From Epiperipatus broadwayi (Eukaryota; Onychophora; Udeonychophora; Euonychophora; Peripatidae), in contig JAQFVV010012537.1 of assembly GCA_028023455.1 (NCBI GenBank), forward strand, positions 2,416,001 through 2,480,000: DNA of 64,000 nucleotides, read 5' to 3'. A model generated the notes under the pieces. That model had not been told where the DNA came from. It did no database searches and saw only the letters and a list, made by a program, of their open reading frames with translations. Below are positions 9,983 through 24,056 of the stretch, piece after piece. Position numbers and translations under genes: made by a program. Within the stretch, counting starts at the first letter, position 1. Each line of letters opens with the position of its first letter.

Positions 9983-11197
9983 AACACCATCATCACAAAC
10001 CTTCAGGAAAACATTTGTGAAATTCCCTCTACTTATACTGCTTATTAATTAAGTTAGAGAAGAAACTTGAGATCTAATCAATTGAAATTATATTTTGGTA
10101 TGTTTGGAATACTGGACAATTATTAAGGAAGTCTTCATAGTTTTTTCTTTCTTGTGACATAGAGAAGATATTGAGTCACAAAATCTTGCAAATCATTTGG
10201 AAATATTTTTGTAATATAGTTTGAATCACTTCAAATATTTCAGTAGTGGTTTTGTCTAATTTTAAATAAAATTTAAAGTTAGCATGTTGTTCTATTGTAC
10301 ATTAAGGTGCAAAACACTGTAATATTTCATGTCATAACTCATGATCAAGATAAGCTTTTTGCAGTAAATAGTTAAACTATGTTATTATGTTGATGCAGAA
10401 AGAGTATTGCAAGCAAATAGGATAGTGAACCAATCATCTCTTTCTTTATTAGGATGCATAGTTTATATACTATAAGACTTAGTTGTATTAAGAAAATTGA
10501 ATTTGCAATACCTTAGAATTTTCAAATGTTCAAATCACTCTCTCAAACAATATGTTTTTTTGAGTAATGCCTTCTGTGAATAATTGTAATCTGAACTTTA
10601 TATTTATTCACAGAGGGCGTTGTTGAAAAAACATAATGGTTGGAAGAAGGATTTGAACATTTTGTATTTGAATTTTTAGTTAGCAATATGCGCTGGGATA
10701 TGTTCTTAGGATTATTATATGAGACTTTTTAGGAAAAGAAGTATAAAATAGCAAGGCATAAAAATTATCTTTATAAATGTGTCTTAACAAAATGGTCATG
10801 AGACCAGAATATTATAATATTAAAAATCATCAAAGATAGATCATAGAACTGAGCAAAGTTTAATCAAAAGACTGTTAGTCATCAAAAAAATATTAATAGG
10901 GGGGGGGGGATAATTCTATCAAAAAAGTATCAATTTAGTGGTCACAACAATTATTTATTATTATATATATTTCAACATTTTCTATTTTAGCTCGAACTAT
11001 CAAACAAATTAATAATTTTTTATATTTATTTCAGCAGGTTTTAAATATATCCTGAATAAATATAGTAAATATTTAATAAAAATATTGCTAAATGTTTTTC
11101 TAGAATACCTCTTGTGGTTAATAATATTTTCACAAGAGAATTAAATTAAGTGCTGTCATAAAAACAAAAATAATAAAGTAACTCGAGTGCTCTTAAT
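9983..11197. other. A+T-rich spacer, no gene recognised
   Basis: It contains a G-run at about 10901-10909 and a short inverted pair 'tctgtgaataa'/'ttattcacaga' (about 10572-10616). No protein or RNA family was recognised. Confidence 0.4.
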
Positions 11198-11213
11198 CTG
11201 TTTCAGTTGCTTC

Positions 11214-11266
11214 CGCAGCACGTAAGGTTGATACCTTTACGACTCGCCTTCACACTTAACAAAATA
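11214..11266. other. Possible microexon island (strand uncertain)
   Basis: A short G+C-richer patch. On + there is an acceptor 'ctgtttcag' ending at 11208-11210 and a donor GTAAGG a few codons later. On - there is an acceptor after 'ttctaaccag' (11267-11268) and a donor GTATCA after 'cgtaaag' (11235), giving a 32-nt open piece. The patch also folds locally (cgtaaggt/acctttacg). Both splice readings cannot be judged without RNA data. Confidence 0.18.
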
Positions 11267-11654
11267 CTGGTTAGAAATATTGTAATAATAAATACTTTAT
11301 ATTTCCGTAAGTTAAACAATATTTTTGTGTTTATTTAAGTTTAAAAAACCCTGACTGAAAAGATTGTATATATATAATTATGCTTAGCTCGGTAAAAGCG
11401 AAAACTTTTAACGGGATATAAAGCCAAAAAAATTATTACAACACTTCAGAATAACACTTTAAATCTTACTAAGCTTTTACAAAGAATGAAACTTGCAGAT
11501 AAGCACCATATGGTATCAATAAACTGACATACAAGTCTGAACTAAAAGACATATGCTCTATATAGTATATTTATTTGAGGATACATATATTGGTTTAATT
11601 GTTATACGTCTCTATATAATTTATTTATCTACTTATTCGTCTTTATATCTATGT

Positions 11655-11905
11655 ACCTGCTTTATAATGCAACGGTAGTGCATCTGTTTGCCATCACCCC
11701 AACTTGGATTTGATTCAGAAAATGTAACATGAAATTTTTTTCAATAGGCTTAAGCGTAAACATAATTTTTCAACAGATTTAGAATTTTTCTTTCATATAG
11801 TAAGCCAATGATGATCAAGTCAGCTAATCATCCAATGTTGGCTATCAAATATGTATTTAGCTATTCTTTGCTAGAAAGTAAAATATGGATTAAAAAGCAA
11901 TAAGC
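11655..11905 (+). mobile_element. SINE-like element with tRNA-type boxes
   Basis: 'caacggtagtgcatctg' resembles an A box and 'cttggatttgattcag' a B box with tRNA spacing. They are followed by 'gaaatttttttcaataggctt'-like sequence shared with the element at 43680-43900. Middle blocks ('cagctaa', 'gctat..cttt..agagtaaa') also align loosely. Length and ends are approximate and no duplication was found. Confidence 0.35.
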
Positions 11906-12257
11906 AGACTAATTTAACATTTAATATTGCTCAGTAAATGAATATCTAAATATTTAGCAGAGGATAAAACAGCCCTGATGATAAAAGAAACCTTCATAGT
12001 TAAGGTAACTAACCATCTAATACTGATTGGTGAAGAGGTATCTAGCTATTATTTCTTAGAAAATAAGAATCGAATAGAAAAACATTCACACTTTCATTAT
12101 TCAGTATTTTTTTTTTTTCCAATTTTCTACTCCGATGGAATATTGGAACTCTTTGCCTTGCAGTAGACAATTGAAAAGTTTTTTTTTATCTTTTTTATTT
12201 TTGTATTATTGGAAGATAGGTTTAATGACTGATGAGAACTGTTTATCAAACTGTATA

Positions 12258-13530
12258 TATATATGACTTAAACTCAGACTTTCAAACTCTTTGCAACTAT
12301 GCACTCCATTTTATATAACTGATACACATGACCACATACATATATAGGAAAAAGATAAACTCGAATATATGCATTTCATGCTGAGATAGCATTCATCAGT
12401 TGGTCCATATCACCATTTCTCACACATATATACAATCAGTGCTTAGTTGATATTAAGATAGCAAATCTTCAAGCTTTAATGAACAAGTTTCAACCTTCTC
12501 CACTCTTGAACTCTTCAGTCATCCATGTCACTGAAAATCAGATGATGGAACACTCAAAGCCCTTGTTAATACCCATGTCAATTTTAAGTCACTCTGATTC
12601 TTCACATATAGGACCTTAATACACCCATTTAATTACACAAAAGAGAGATGGGTATAATGCAGGCTGAATACATATTATTCATAAGTATATTGTCTATACT
12701 AAATTTAATGTAATTATAAAGGACTTAGACTTTCAAGCTTCCTATGGCTATGAATTCCATCTCATACAACTGATACAAATGACCACACACATCAAAGAAA
12801 GATAAATGATCTCCAAAATACATATTTCATGCTGAACCAGCTCTCATCAGTTCATCCAGATCATCATGTTCCATACATATATACAATCAGTGTTCACCTT
12901 GTAGTAACATAGCAAATATTCAAACTTTAATGGAAAATTTAAATCTTCTTCACCCACTAAACTTTTCAGCCATACATATTACTGAAAATAACTGATGAGT
13001 ACTGCTTCAACATGAAATACTTATATTGAAGATCATTTACCTTTTCACATGTCTGTGGTCATGTGTATCAGTTGTATAAGATGAAGTGCATAGCTATAGG
13101 AAAATTGAAAGTCTGAGTCCAAAAATATTCAGCCTGCATATTGCTCATCCCTCTTCTGTGTAATTAAATGGATGTATTAAAGTCCTATATATGAGGGGTA
13201 AGAGTGATTTAAAGTTAACATGAGTATGACAATAATATTGGCATCAACAAGGGCTTTGACTTTTACATCACTGAGGGTGGAGAAGATTGAAGGTTGTCCA
13301 TTAAAGTTTGAAGATGTGCTATCTTATTATAGCACTGATTGAATATATGTGTGGAAGATGGTGATCTGGACCAACTGATAAGTGCTAGTTCAGCATGAAA
13401 TATGTATATTGGGATCAGTTATCTTTTTCACATGCATGTGGTCATGTGTATCAGTTGTATAAGATGAAGTGTGTAGCTGTAGGGAGCTTCAAAGTCTGAG
13501 TTCAAATCTCTTATAATTACATTAAAGTTA
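12258..13530. mobile_element. Family B composite palindrome, copy 1
   Basis: Four related units are arranged long-minus (12258-12690), short-minus (12720-12990), short-plus (12990-13110), long-plus (13110-13530). The plus unit reads: 'gcatcaacaagggctttga', 'gactgattg', 'ctgataagtgctagttcagc', 'catgtggtcatgtgtatcag', 'ttgtataagatgaagtg', 'agtctgagttcaaatctc'. The last block matches the tRNA B-box consensus, so a tRNA-like promoter is possible. The element at 33919-35225 has the same four-unit order, so this is one element, not four chance insertions. It has no open frame. Confidence 0.72.
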
Positions 13531-13539
13531 GTAAAAGTG

Positions 13540-14126
13540 TAATGCAAAAAAAGGTGTGTTATTAAAAACAAAGAAAGTGAAAAAGATGATAATGTTAAAT
13601 AGAAGAAGTTTTTTTTTTTAAAAAAAAAGAAGTTGCTAAAATAGATAATTATTGAAAGAGGATGAAACTAAATAGTAAATTGTTGGAGAATATTAATAAA
13701 AGTGATAAGAAATGGGAATAAAAAAAATTGGAAATACCTTAAAAGAAGGAATTGGGGGGGGGGGGGAAATGATATTACTAGATGGTGAGGGAATAGAGTG
13801 TAGTTTTAGAGAAGAATTAAAGACCATCTTATTATGTAATGGATATAGAAAAAATGTTAGATGTGGACAGAATGATAATAAACATAAAATGATAGAGTAA
13901 TGGAAATTAGGCTTATAGAATATGAATGAAATGAGGCAGGGAAGAAATTGAAAAGTGGAAAGGTGAGAGGTTTAGATGGATGGCAAAATTAAACCTATTA
14001 TCATGTTTTAATAAAATGGCATAGAAGAGAGATCTTCCGAATAGTTGGAGTATTATAGGAGTAAAGCTACTATTTAAAGCAAAGGGTAAAAATCATATAA
14101 AGTTAAGCAATTATAGCCCAATACAT
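13540..14126 (+). mobile_element. Non-LTR reverse transcriptase N-terminal fragment, decayed
   Basis: The clearest piece is 14037-14126. It reads with the pattern 'NSWSI..VKLLFKAKGK' followed by 'LSNYSPI', the block before and at reverse-transcriptase motif 1 (usually NYRPI) in LINEs. Upstream, 'KVRGLDG' at about 13960 fits the preceding motif (GPDGI type). Frames are broken, and a (G)14 run interrupts the region at about 13754-13767. The catalytic palm is not recognisable downstream. Clade is uncertain. Confidence 0.5.
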
Positions 14127-15498
14127 CATTGTTATTTTATGTTTTCACATATATGTAAAGCTATTCTATAGTAGAAAATTTGTAGAAAAAATATTTTAAT
14201 TAATAATCTTTCTTTTCTATTAGAGTTAAAGTTACAACAGTTATCACATAAGACATTTTCTTTGGCTGGATACAGTCCTTCATCTTTTCTGCTTTCTTGC
14301 TGATAGTAACTTATGAACTTCTTTTTCAGCATTATCTCTTCTCACTTCCTGAAATGAGTCTGCATTGGTGACTTTTTCAGTTCAAATCTAAAAACTGCTA
14401 TTGTTTTTAGACCTATTTATACATTTTCTCAAGAGTAATTACATCATACACCAGCTTTCTATATTTTAATATGTTGGATTTGAAAGCTTCTTTAGTTATT
14501 GTAAATAAAGTGGGATGTGTATATTCATGTTGAAATTTAATAAGTAATATATTAATCTTTATCTGATTTTAAAGTTTATATCTGGAGAGAAAATTAAATA
14601 ATGTATAGCCTAATAAAAAATGATAAAATAATATTTATCCTAGACAATATGTCAAAGTGAAAGCATTCAAGTAGATTACTTGCAAATTATATACACATTT
14701 GAAACAATTTGCATAACAAAATATTAGACTATCATTATAAGAGTGGAGATGTAGAATCTAATGCTTCTAGTTGAATTGATGAATAAAGGATATTTGATGG
14801 TAAGAGAAGAAGGTCTGGGATTACTACTATGGCAGATTATTATGCTATAATGGAGTTTGAGTTGAGAAATGTACTGCTAAAAATTTGAAAAACTTGTACT
14901 TAGGGTTTTGGTTAGATAGCAATTTAAATTAACAGATGGGAGGAGCATTATATTATTATTATAATATAGTTTTAAATATAAAAAGCAGAAATGAAGTATA
15001 GTAATATGCCCTTCAGCTTTTGAGTTAGCATTGTGTATACTGACCTGTTCAACTCACATGTAGAAAATTCTGATTTGTCTTGTGAGAGGGTATTGAATAG
15101 GATTAAGCTTAAGAGTTTTTTATGATTATTTACAAAACAATTAGAAAAGAATTCTTGGAACTCAAGTACTATATGGAATTGGAGGCAAAATAACTACAGA
15201 GAAAGCTAATAATAGTAAACAGAAGTGAACAGTGGAACTGAAAGTAATAATGTGAAGCCTTATTAGAAACATTTGTGTAATAAAATAAAATTTGTATGTG
15301 TATATAGTGATCTTTTTTCAAAATAAATATCATTTGCTAGAATTTTATCTTTTTAGAGACCATCTTAGTTTTTCAGGAAAAAAATATACATAAATATTGT
15401 TTTGATATTTTATAATTTTTTTTGAGTCAAAGGTTGTTTTATTAAATCTTTGATTACATGTTACACTAAATGCATTTGAAATGAAGTAATTACTATTT
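14127..15498. other. A+T-rich spacer, possibly decayed LINE
   Basis: Possibly a continuation of the broken LINE, but no motif could be fixed. A minus-strand piece at 14200-14330 has a cysteine-rich reading (ENVLCDNCCNFN) that I cannot assign. Confidence 0.3.
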
Positions 15499-15607
15499 CA
15501 ACATTAAGTTTTTTTTTCATATGTCAAATGTATTGACTGGGAAGTGAACCCAGGCCAACTGCTTGGAAAGCAGCTATACTAACCACTAGGCCACCAACAT
15601 TAAGTTT
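15499..15607 (-). mobile_element. tRNA-Gly(TCC)-derived SINE with 13-bp target duplication
   Basis: On the minus strand 15594 down to 15512 reads as a tRNA-Gly: 'gtggcctagtggttagtat' D-arm with A box, anticodon arm GCTGC-TTTCCAA-GCAGT (TCC anticodon), and 'gggttcacttcccagtc' T-arm with B box. A short unique tail and an A-run follow. Perfect repeats CAACATTAAGTTT at 15499-15511 and 15595-15607 flank it. The 5' acceptor bases of the tRNA are missing, so it is a retroposed copy, not a functional tRNA. Poly-A plus a 13-bp duplication is the classic mark of LINE-driven insertion. Confidence 0.85.
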
Positions 15608-15889
15608 ACAGACAGATCATATGAAAAAATACTAAGCAATTACAATTTCAATTTAATAGATAATCTAAAAAGATATGTGATTACAATTTTGATTTTAAAT
15701 TTTATGCACTGGTATTATGAAAAGGATTCACAGTAATTTATATTTGTCAATATAAAAAATGAGATTTACAACTTTTTTAGCTGTCTTTTTTAAAGATTTT
15801 TTTTATGCTAGTTGTGTCATGTTGTGAACTAGACTGTTGTTTTATTAATGACTATGTTTCAGTATAGTTTTTATAATCTGCTACTTTTT

Positions 15890-16330
15890 CCATCTCTTTG
15901 ACATATTGACTCTAATTTATTAATAAATTTATTAGGGTGCCTTCTGAGATTTCCATTGTATAAACAAGTACACCTCTTTCACCATAGTGCATAAAGATTA
16001 TATGTGCATGTAGTTTGGCAAAATGAACAATAGTAAAATACTCAAATAATATTGTAAACTTAATGTTTGATCTTTGAATAAGTTTGGGATTATCAGGTAA
16101 AATTTAAAATAAGAATAGTAAAAAAAAATTATTTTGAATTTCTTCTTTTCTTTGACATAAACCACAGAAGTCATCTACCTTCTGAATGGGTCTTATAATA
16201 TGGTGAAGTACTTTAAGATATTTTCTTTTTTAAAAACAAATTCTGTGAATTTTAGTAATCATGCCTTCATTAACTTTTGTTTTGTTTTAAACTGTATCTT
16301 ATACAAAAAAGATTTTGAACAATCTTAATG
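15890..16330 (-). mobile_element. LINE C-terminal fragment related to the 22.5-24 kb element
   Basis: On the minus strand about 16134-16185 encodes a C-x2-C block followed by QRKEEIQ, closely parallel to CRLCHREEETQ in the LINE at 22.8-24 kb. Residues before it (LLKF, then VLHHIIRPIQK) line up with the same pre-cysteine stretch there. The frames are broken and the copy is dead. Confidence 0.42.
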
Positions 16331-17846
16331 CTTTTTTTTCTATTTTACCAAATTCTTTTTGCTAATAATCTTTAAACACAAATAGTAAAGAGCAATTATT
16401 TAATGTAAATCTATTTTAATTTTTAATTTATCATAAGAGGAAATTACTAGAAATGCTGAGAAATTAGTTAAATAAATAAAAAAATGTTAACACACTAAAA
16501 AATTAAAAAAAAAAGGTCTGCCCCCCCCTTTTTTTTTCCAAATAAAAACATGAGATGATCATGCTAACAAGTCAGATTCAAAAAGCATATTTTTTTTGTA
16601 TCAATGCCACTCTATCCAAAGTGAGGTCCTGTTGCAATTTTATTTAAATGAATTTTTAAAAAGTTGACTTAAACATAAACACCCATGGTTTTTATTTGAG
16701 AAAGGTGAAGAAAAATTATTTTTTACTTTTTAGTCCTTCTATGTTAAGCAAAAGCATTTCTTTAAAAATCTTTTTTTTAATATTTTTTTTATTTTCTAAT
16801 TTTTAGTTTTATATAGTTCTGGAAGAGATAAGTAAAGACTGTTTGAATACAATTTAATACCACTAGATGGCAATATTATAAGGAACACTATATAAAATTA
16901 AAATTTTTAATTTTTCACTATTTTTTTTTTTTCTAAATTGTTTGCAAATTCTAAACACATTATTTTCCTCAGGAATCAGAAATTGAAAAGTGGATTAAAG
17001 TGGAATTACAAATAGTGACAAAAACAGTATTAGTTAAATAAAAGTGTATTAAAATGTTTTGAATGAAAAAATAAATAAATGTAATTTATGAAAAAATATA
17101 TACAGTACTTCAACAATACTATTTACATATATATTATTGTATTACACAAATTCTTTCAAAGAAGCTTCATATTATTAACATTATTTAAATATTCCAAATA
17201 TACTTGGTACTTTTTTGGCTTCTGTGAATTTTTAATGTCTTCCATTATTAAAACAATATTTAATCTCAAAAATACTTCTATAGTTCTTGTAATCATAAAC
17301 ACAGACATCATCTTATTAAATCTCTCAGCTAGATATGCACTTAAATCCAGTTATACACTGCTTTTTAGACAAACTTATCTAACAAAAGTTTTAACTTAAT
17401 GATATTGAAGTTTGGTATATTACAGGAATGTTTGCTTTGGAGACGATACTGATAATCAGTCTGATTAAATCACTTTTCTTCACTATAATGTTATTTTTCC
17501 CATTTTCCAGTTTAGATGCTCCTTTGATGCTAAAAAAAAAAATTAATATAATATTGATGTAGTAATTTTTGAAGAGATCAGTACTTTTCAATAGATGGTA
17601 AAGGCAAGGTAATCTAATCCAGTCTCCACATGCCTGATACTTTAAATTTTTGTTCTCAAATCTCGAGAGGATTTGAGAGATTACTTTAAAAAAAATTTTG
17701 GAATTGCATAAAAATTATTTTTTTGTATAATTTATTAAAGATTCATGATTATTTTCATATAATAATTATTAAAAAAAAACAAATGTATACATGATTCTAT
17801 TTTTATTTTATACATACATGTTTTACTTTTAAAAATAGAAGTTACC
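16331..17846. repeat. A+T-rich spacer containing dispersed repeat F
   Basis: The segment 16540-16720 (blocks 'gatcatg', 'caattttatttaaatgaatt', 'gttgacttaaacat', 'tttttatttgagaaagg') is echoed at 61180-61365. 'ccactagatggcaa' (16860-16873) resembles a CTCF core. No protein family is recognised, including in the 103-codon frame at 17088-17399. Confidence 0.4.
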
Positions 17847-18220
17847 AAATTCTAACATAGTAGCAAATTCTCTATACATTATTACCACCCAGTGCAAGCC
17901 ATAGTCATCAATAAATACAAAAAGGTTTGTGCATAAAATCCCTATTTAGTGCCTACCCATACAATATTTCCAGACTAGTTTCTAACTTGTGGTTTTCATC
18001 AGTGATGAGTCTTGGATTTAAGATCACTGCATCTAGATCTTAGTATCTGATGAAATCCTCTAACAACCACCATTAACATTTTTAGTTAAGTATAAAACTT
18101 GTATAAGAATAGCAAATAGTGATTATATGATATTTAGTGATTTAATAACTGTTTTAACAGCTTGTGTAAGCATAGGAATTATGGCTGTATGCTGTTTAGT
18201 GGTTTAAATTCTAACATAGT
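17847..18220. mobile_element. Family A element, linear form, with 15-bp target duplication
   Basis: It shares the left arm of the foldback copies ('cccagtgcaagccatagtca' at 17888-17907, 'tccctatttagtgcctaccc', 'cagactagtttcta', 'ctgcatctagatctta') and the right tail ending 'ctgtttagtggttt'. The inverted return arm is absent. It is flanked by a perfect 15-bp repeat AAATTCTAACATAGT at 17847-17861 and 18206-18220. This copy fixes the element ends (17862-18205). Confidence 0.78.
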
Positions 18221-19954
18221 CGTAGCAAAAAAAAATATGTCCAATATAAAAATTATGCTTTGTGAAACTGATCAATAACAGCATTATTGACACTGTGGTA
18301 AGAATCTTTTGAGATATTTTAAATATTATAAATGCAATTTTAAATCAGAATTTTATATATTTAGCAGGGCTTCATATTTATTTGCTCCCCATTATGACCA
18401 TAAATTTCAGTCAATAAAGATTTTATTGATTTTTGAAGTTACTCTTTTGTCTGGTTTTAGTTTAATGTTGAAGTTCTTTGTTCTCATTACATATTTTGCT
18501 TATTATAATTTCTGCAGTGATTGCAAAGTCAAATAAATTTTTTTAGAATGCTTTCATTTACATATTTATATTTTAATAAATCAAATTCACTTTATTGAAT
18601 TCTAATATAGAATAATGGTTTAATATTAAAATCAAATGTTGAACATTGACAGAAATTATCACCATGGTTAACAATATATGTTAGAGGATTAATAATAGTG
18701 GACAGTAAAACTATGACATTGTTAATATATTGGTCTTATATACCTGTGATCTGATTTTTACATCTATAGTTAATTAGAAATTACTTCACTTAGTTGAAAA
18801 AATACAAATAATCTCAAATTTTTTTAAAAATAGCTGACCTATATCCAATGCTATTTACAAAATATGGATCTAGACAAAAATATTTTTAGGTTCCATCATT
18901 ATATGAATGTAATATTATAAGTTAACATTTGTATTTAGTTGCTACTTTTGAATTATTAGACTCTACAGGTTTATTTTGTTGCTTTTGAATAATGCAGTCA
19001 GTCAGTCAATATTGTTCAGTAAATAAATATGTATCTACTCTTTTGGGGAAAGTTTAAGTCCAAAGATAATGTAAATTGATCATATTGGTGTTTATGCTTT
19101 AATTGTAAAAAAAAAGAGACTGAAATATAATAAAGTCTTCATCATTATCTATAAAAGTATTAACATGTGTGAGCATTATCTAATTAAAGACAGAATCAAC
19201 AGTAGAGGAGAAGGTTATACCTCATAAATCAATCAAAGGTTCTTTAAAATTTTCTAATTTTTAAAAATCTGTTCTGCATAGGTTAGAACAATATTAAGTG
19301 TAATAAAAACAAAAGCTAAAGGTTCCTGTAATGAACCCTAACTGAAGAAAGAAAAATCTCAATTTGGTCATTCCGAGAAATGACATGCAATTTGATATAT
19401 AATGATTAAATATCACATTAATGTTTAATCTATTAATGTAATTTATACAATACAGCAATTTATAGTAATTTTGAACCTTGTATATAAAAAATAAACTATT
19501 CCTTTGTAGATATGTTTCTATCAATCAGAACTGACATCATTAGCTACTTGGTAAAACAATTGAGATTACATTTAATATAACAACTGAGTTTCTATTTAAA
19601 TATTCTTACAATAGTCAGTTTAATATTAAAGTTTGAATATGAATTTATATATAGGAAAATACATCTTTATTAAAATAAATTCTTATTCTCTTAATATTCA
19701 GTGATTTAATTTTATTTTATAAATGAACTCCCTAGAGATAATTATGACTTTTGACTGTATTGCAGGTCCTCATATCCATGGATTCATCATCCATGGTTTT
19801 AATAATTTGCTACTTGAAAAAATATTAAATAAAAAATATTATATATTGGAATTTATATACTTTAAATGATCATTCATCAAATTCATAAACTTGAATATAA
19901 GAGCCATATCTTAGTTAACCACTTTACCTCACATGGTTAATAAATCTAGCATTA
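18221..19954. other. A+T-rich spacer, no gene recognised
   Basis: No conserved motif or splice-supported frame was found. The open frames at 18309-18536 and 19294-19524 are low-complexity hydrophobic readings of A+T-rich DNA. Confidence 0.4.
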
Positions 19955-20155
19955 TCCTCTGTGAATATAAAAATATATTAGAGTCATATTTTAAAATAGC
20001 CATCACCTTATATGCTTAAGAAATCCAGCACCACCTTCTATAAATACATAAATATATTAGAGTCCATATTTCAAAATAGCCAGGCTCAAATTAATTTTGA
20101 GGCTGGCTATTTTGAAATACAGACTAATATATTTATATATTCACAGAAGGTGTTT
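19955..20155. repeat. Short direct plus inverted repeat cluster
   Basis: A module 'aatatattagagtc.atattt..aaatagcca' occurs twice in direct orientation (about 19970-20005 and 20050-20085). It occurs once inverted (about 20098-20150: 'ggctggctattttgaaatac', then 'aatatatttatatattcaca'). The last two can pair as a hairpin with a short loop at about 20085-20100. Confidence 0.6.
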
Positions 20156-20286
20156 TTTTTTTTTTAAATAAATTAAAACTTTTTTAAAGGAAAAAAAAAA
20201 CATTTTACGATTTAATGTATAAGAGATATAACATAATCCTTGTAGTGTTGGTGATTTTTATATTATGTATTTAGAAGCATTGTTTA

Positions 20287-20413
20287 TCATTGCTGAAAAA
20301 ACTGAAAAAGGATCAGTTTGGCCAGTTCACTTAATCTTAAACCATCTTCTAATAATGGACAAGGTCGCTTATTTCCAGGGCTTGATGTTGTTGTGGTTTT
20401 TCTCATTGCATTG
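20287..20413 (-). CDS. Candidate terminal host exon, 41 codons plus stop
   Basis: Read on the minus strand, a long T-rich tract ending 'ttttttttgtcattag' gives a strong acceptor whose AG lies at 20414-20415. One base completes a split codon, then 41 codons run to TGA at 20287-20289. The frame has non-repetitive protein-like composition: a basic/threonine-serine start (MRKTTTTSSPGNKRPCP), then a leucine-rich end (EDGLRLSELAKLILFQFFQQ). It is richer in G+C than its flanks. No good donor lies inside it, which favours a last exon. The upstream exons would lie at higher coordinates. The protein family is not recognised. Confidence 0.42.
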
Positions 20414-20415
20414 CT

Positions 20416-22245
20416 AATGACAAAAAAAATTAAAAAGGTGATATAAATTACTTTTACAATTTAGAATAACTTTAGATTTTAGTTTAAATTTTAATTCATA
20501 AATGGCAGAATCCCTGAGTGAAAAATTATATTATCTGAAAATAAACAATCAAGAATCATAAAAAAATTGAGATACCAATTGCACATGTTTAGTAATATAC
20601 TTTGATTAAAGTGTAAATAAATTTACACATATTTTTTTTCATTAGCTTAAAATTAATATTTAATAATTTATAAAATTATTAAATATTTATGTCTTAATAT
20701 ATATTATATGTTTACATTAGGATTTTTCCACTATAATGAACTTTTTAAATAAAAGAAATGAAATGAATATTTATCTGATATTACTTAAAATCATCTTCCA
20801 TCAAAATATTCTTATTCTATTGTTCTTTGTTTATTATTGTTTTTTATTTGCAAAATTGTTATTTTTAGATTTCAGATAATTTTCATTTTTTAGACTCATG
20901 TTTTTAAAAAAAATGTTTAAAAAATGTAAATAATCAGTAATAAGTCTTATTCCTTAACTCTTCAGCATTATGACAGATTTAATTGTTCTCCCTGATAAGG
21001 CTTTTTATAAGCTTCCAACTTTTGATTTTACTATTAAGTCATTATTCTATATCAGAATTCAATAAAGTGAACTTGATTTTGTAGTAAATTGCAAAGGAAA
21101 AAAAATTTTAATTCATATTTGAACTTTTCAAATACTGACACAATGAATTTGAAATGATGGCAATAGATGTTTTATTATTGAACATATAGCCAAAACTGAG
21201 TGACTTCAGAAAATGAATAAAATCTTTTTTATTGAAATTTATTTTTAAAATACAAATAAAAAATAGTAATCTCTGATAAATCTATCAAATTCTGCATTAA
21301 TATATTAAAATTGTTTTATAATCTTTAGAATATCTCAAATTATTCTAAAACAGAGACAATAATATATTAGTCACAATTTTTATAAAGTGAACTGATCAGA
21401 ATACCATGATTTTTCTTGTTAATATTATCCTAGAAGTTCTTCTATTTTTAAAAATAACATATGCATGTATAAAAATAGTGTAATAATGTATACTTTTAAT
21501 TTTTAATACTTATTACAAAAGTAGTGTGTAAAATTAATTCTAAATAATTTTAATAAACTTCAAAAAATATTTTTAATTATTCCAAAAGCATTCTTGAACT
21601 AATCTCACAAATAGTATGGACATCAATTACAAAGAAATAAATCAGTTAAAGAGAAGAAGGCAGTGCTTAAAATTATTTACTTTGCCACTATTTGATTATA
21701 CTGGCCTCTTGATTTTTTAAATTAAATAAGGAACATTTTAAAACTACATGAATTTACAAATTGAAAAACAAAAATTAGTGAAATATCTCAATAGATAGCT
21801 TACAGAATACAATTTTAAAAAAATACAATTATAATATTTTTTCCCTGGATATTTGACCAAAGACCTTCTTGATGATATTCTGTATAGTTAATGAATGAAA
21901 TAAAAAAAACCAATGATTTCTTCTTGGCAATAATTAATATTATTTGACTTTCGAAAAGATCATAAATCAAGAATAAACAATATTTTACAGTTCATGTATC
22001 ATTTTTTTTTTACCTGTGAGCTAATATGTATAATTTTTGCATTACTATTCAATTTTTATAGAAAATATAGACTGCCATAGATAAATAATAATACATTATA
22101 TGGGGGGGGGTTGTTAAAACTTGAATTTAAATATGGCTTACTTTAATGAGATTTTTGAGACTACTTTGTTTTTACCAGACTTTTAAAATCGTTAAGCAGA
22201 GCATTTTTCAAATTTAAATTATTCAGATATTTTTTATTTATTTAT
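20416..22245. other. A+T-rich spacer, no gene recognised
   Basis: If the exon at 20287-20413 is real, this is its preceding intron. A G-run occurs at about 22101-22110. I recognise no repeat family here. Confidence 0.4.
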
Positions 22246-24049
<1,804 letters not shown>

Positions 24050-24056
24050 TTTGAAT

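Noticed and set aside
13754-13767. G-run as G-quadruplex or element end
   Set aside because: Single isolated homopolymer runs (also near 3983, 10901, 22101, 26583) lack the four-tract pattern and repeat association.
15512-15594. Functional tRNA-Gly gene
   Set aside because: The acceptor 5' strand is missing and it has poly-A plus a target duplication.
17088-17399. 103-codon plus-strand frame as a gene
   Set aside because: Hydrophobic low-complexity reading of A+T-rich DNA, with no motif and no splice context.
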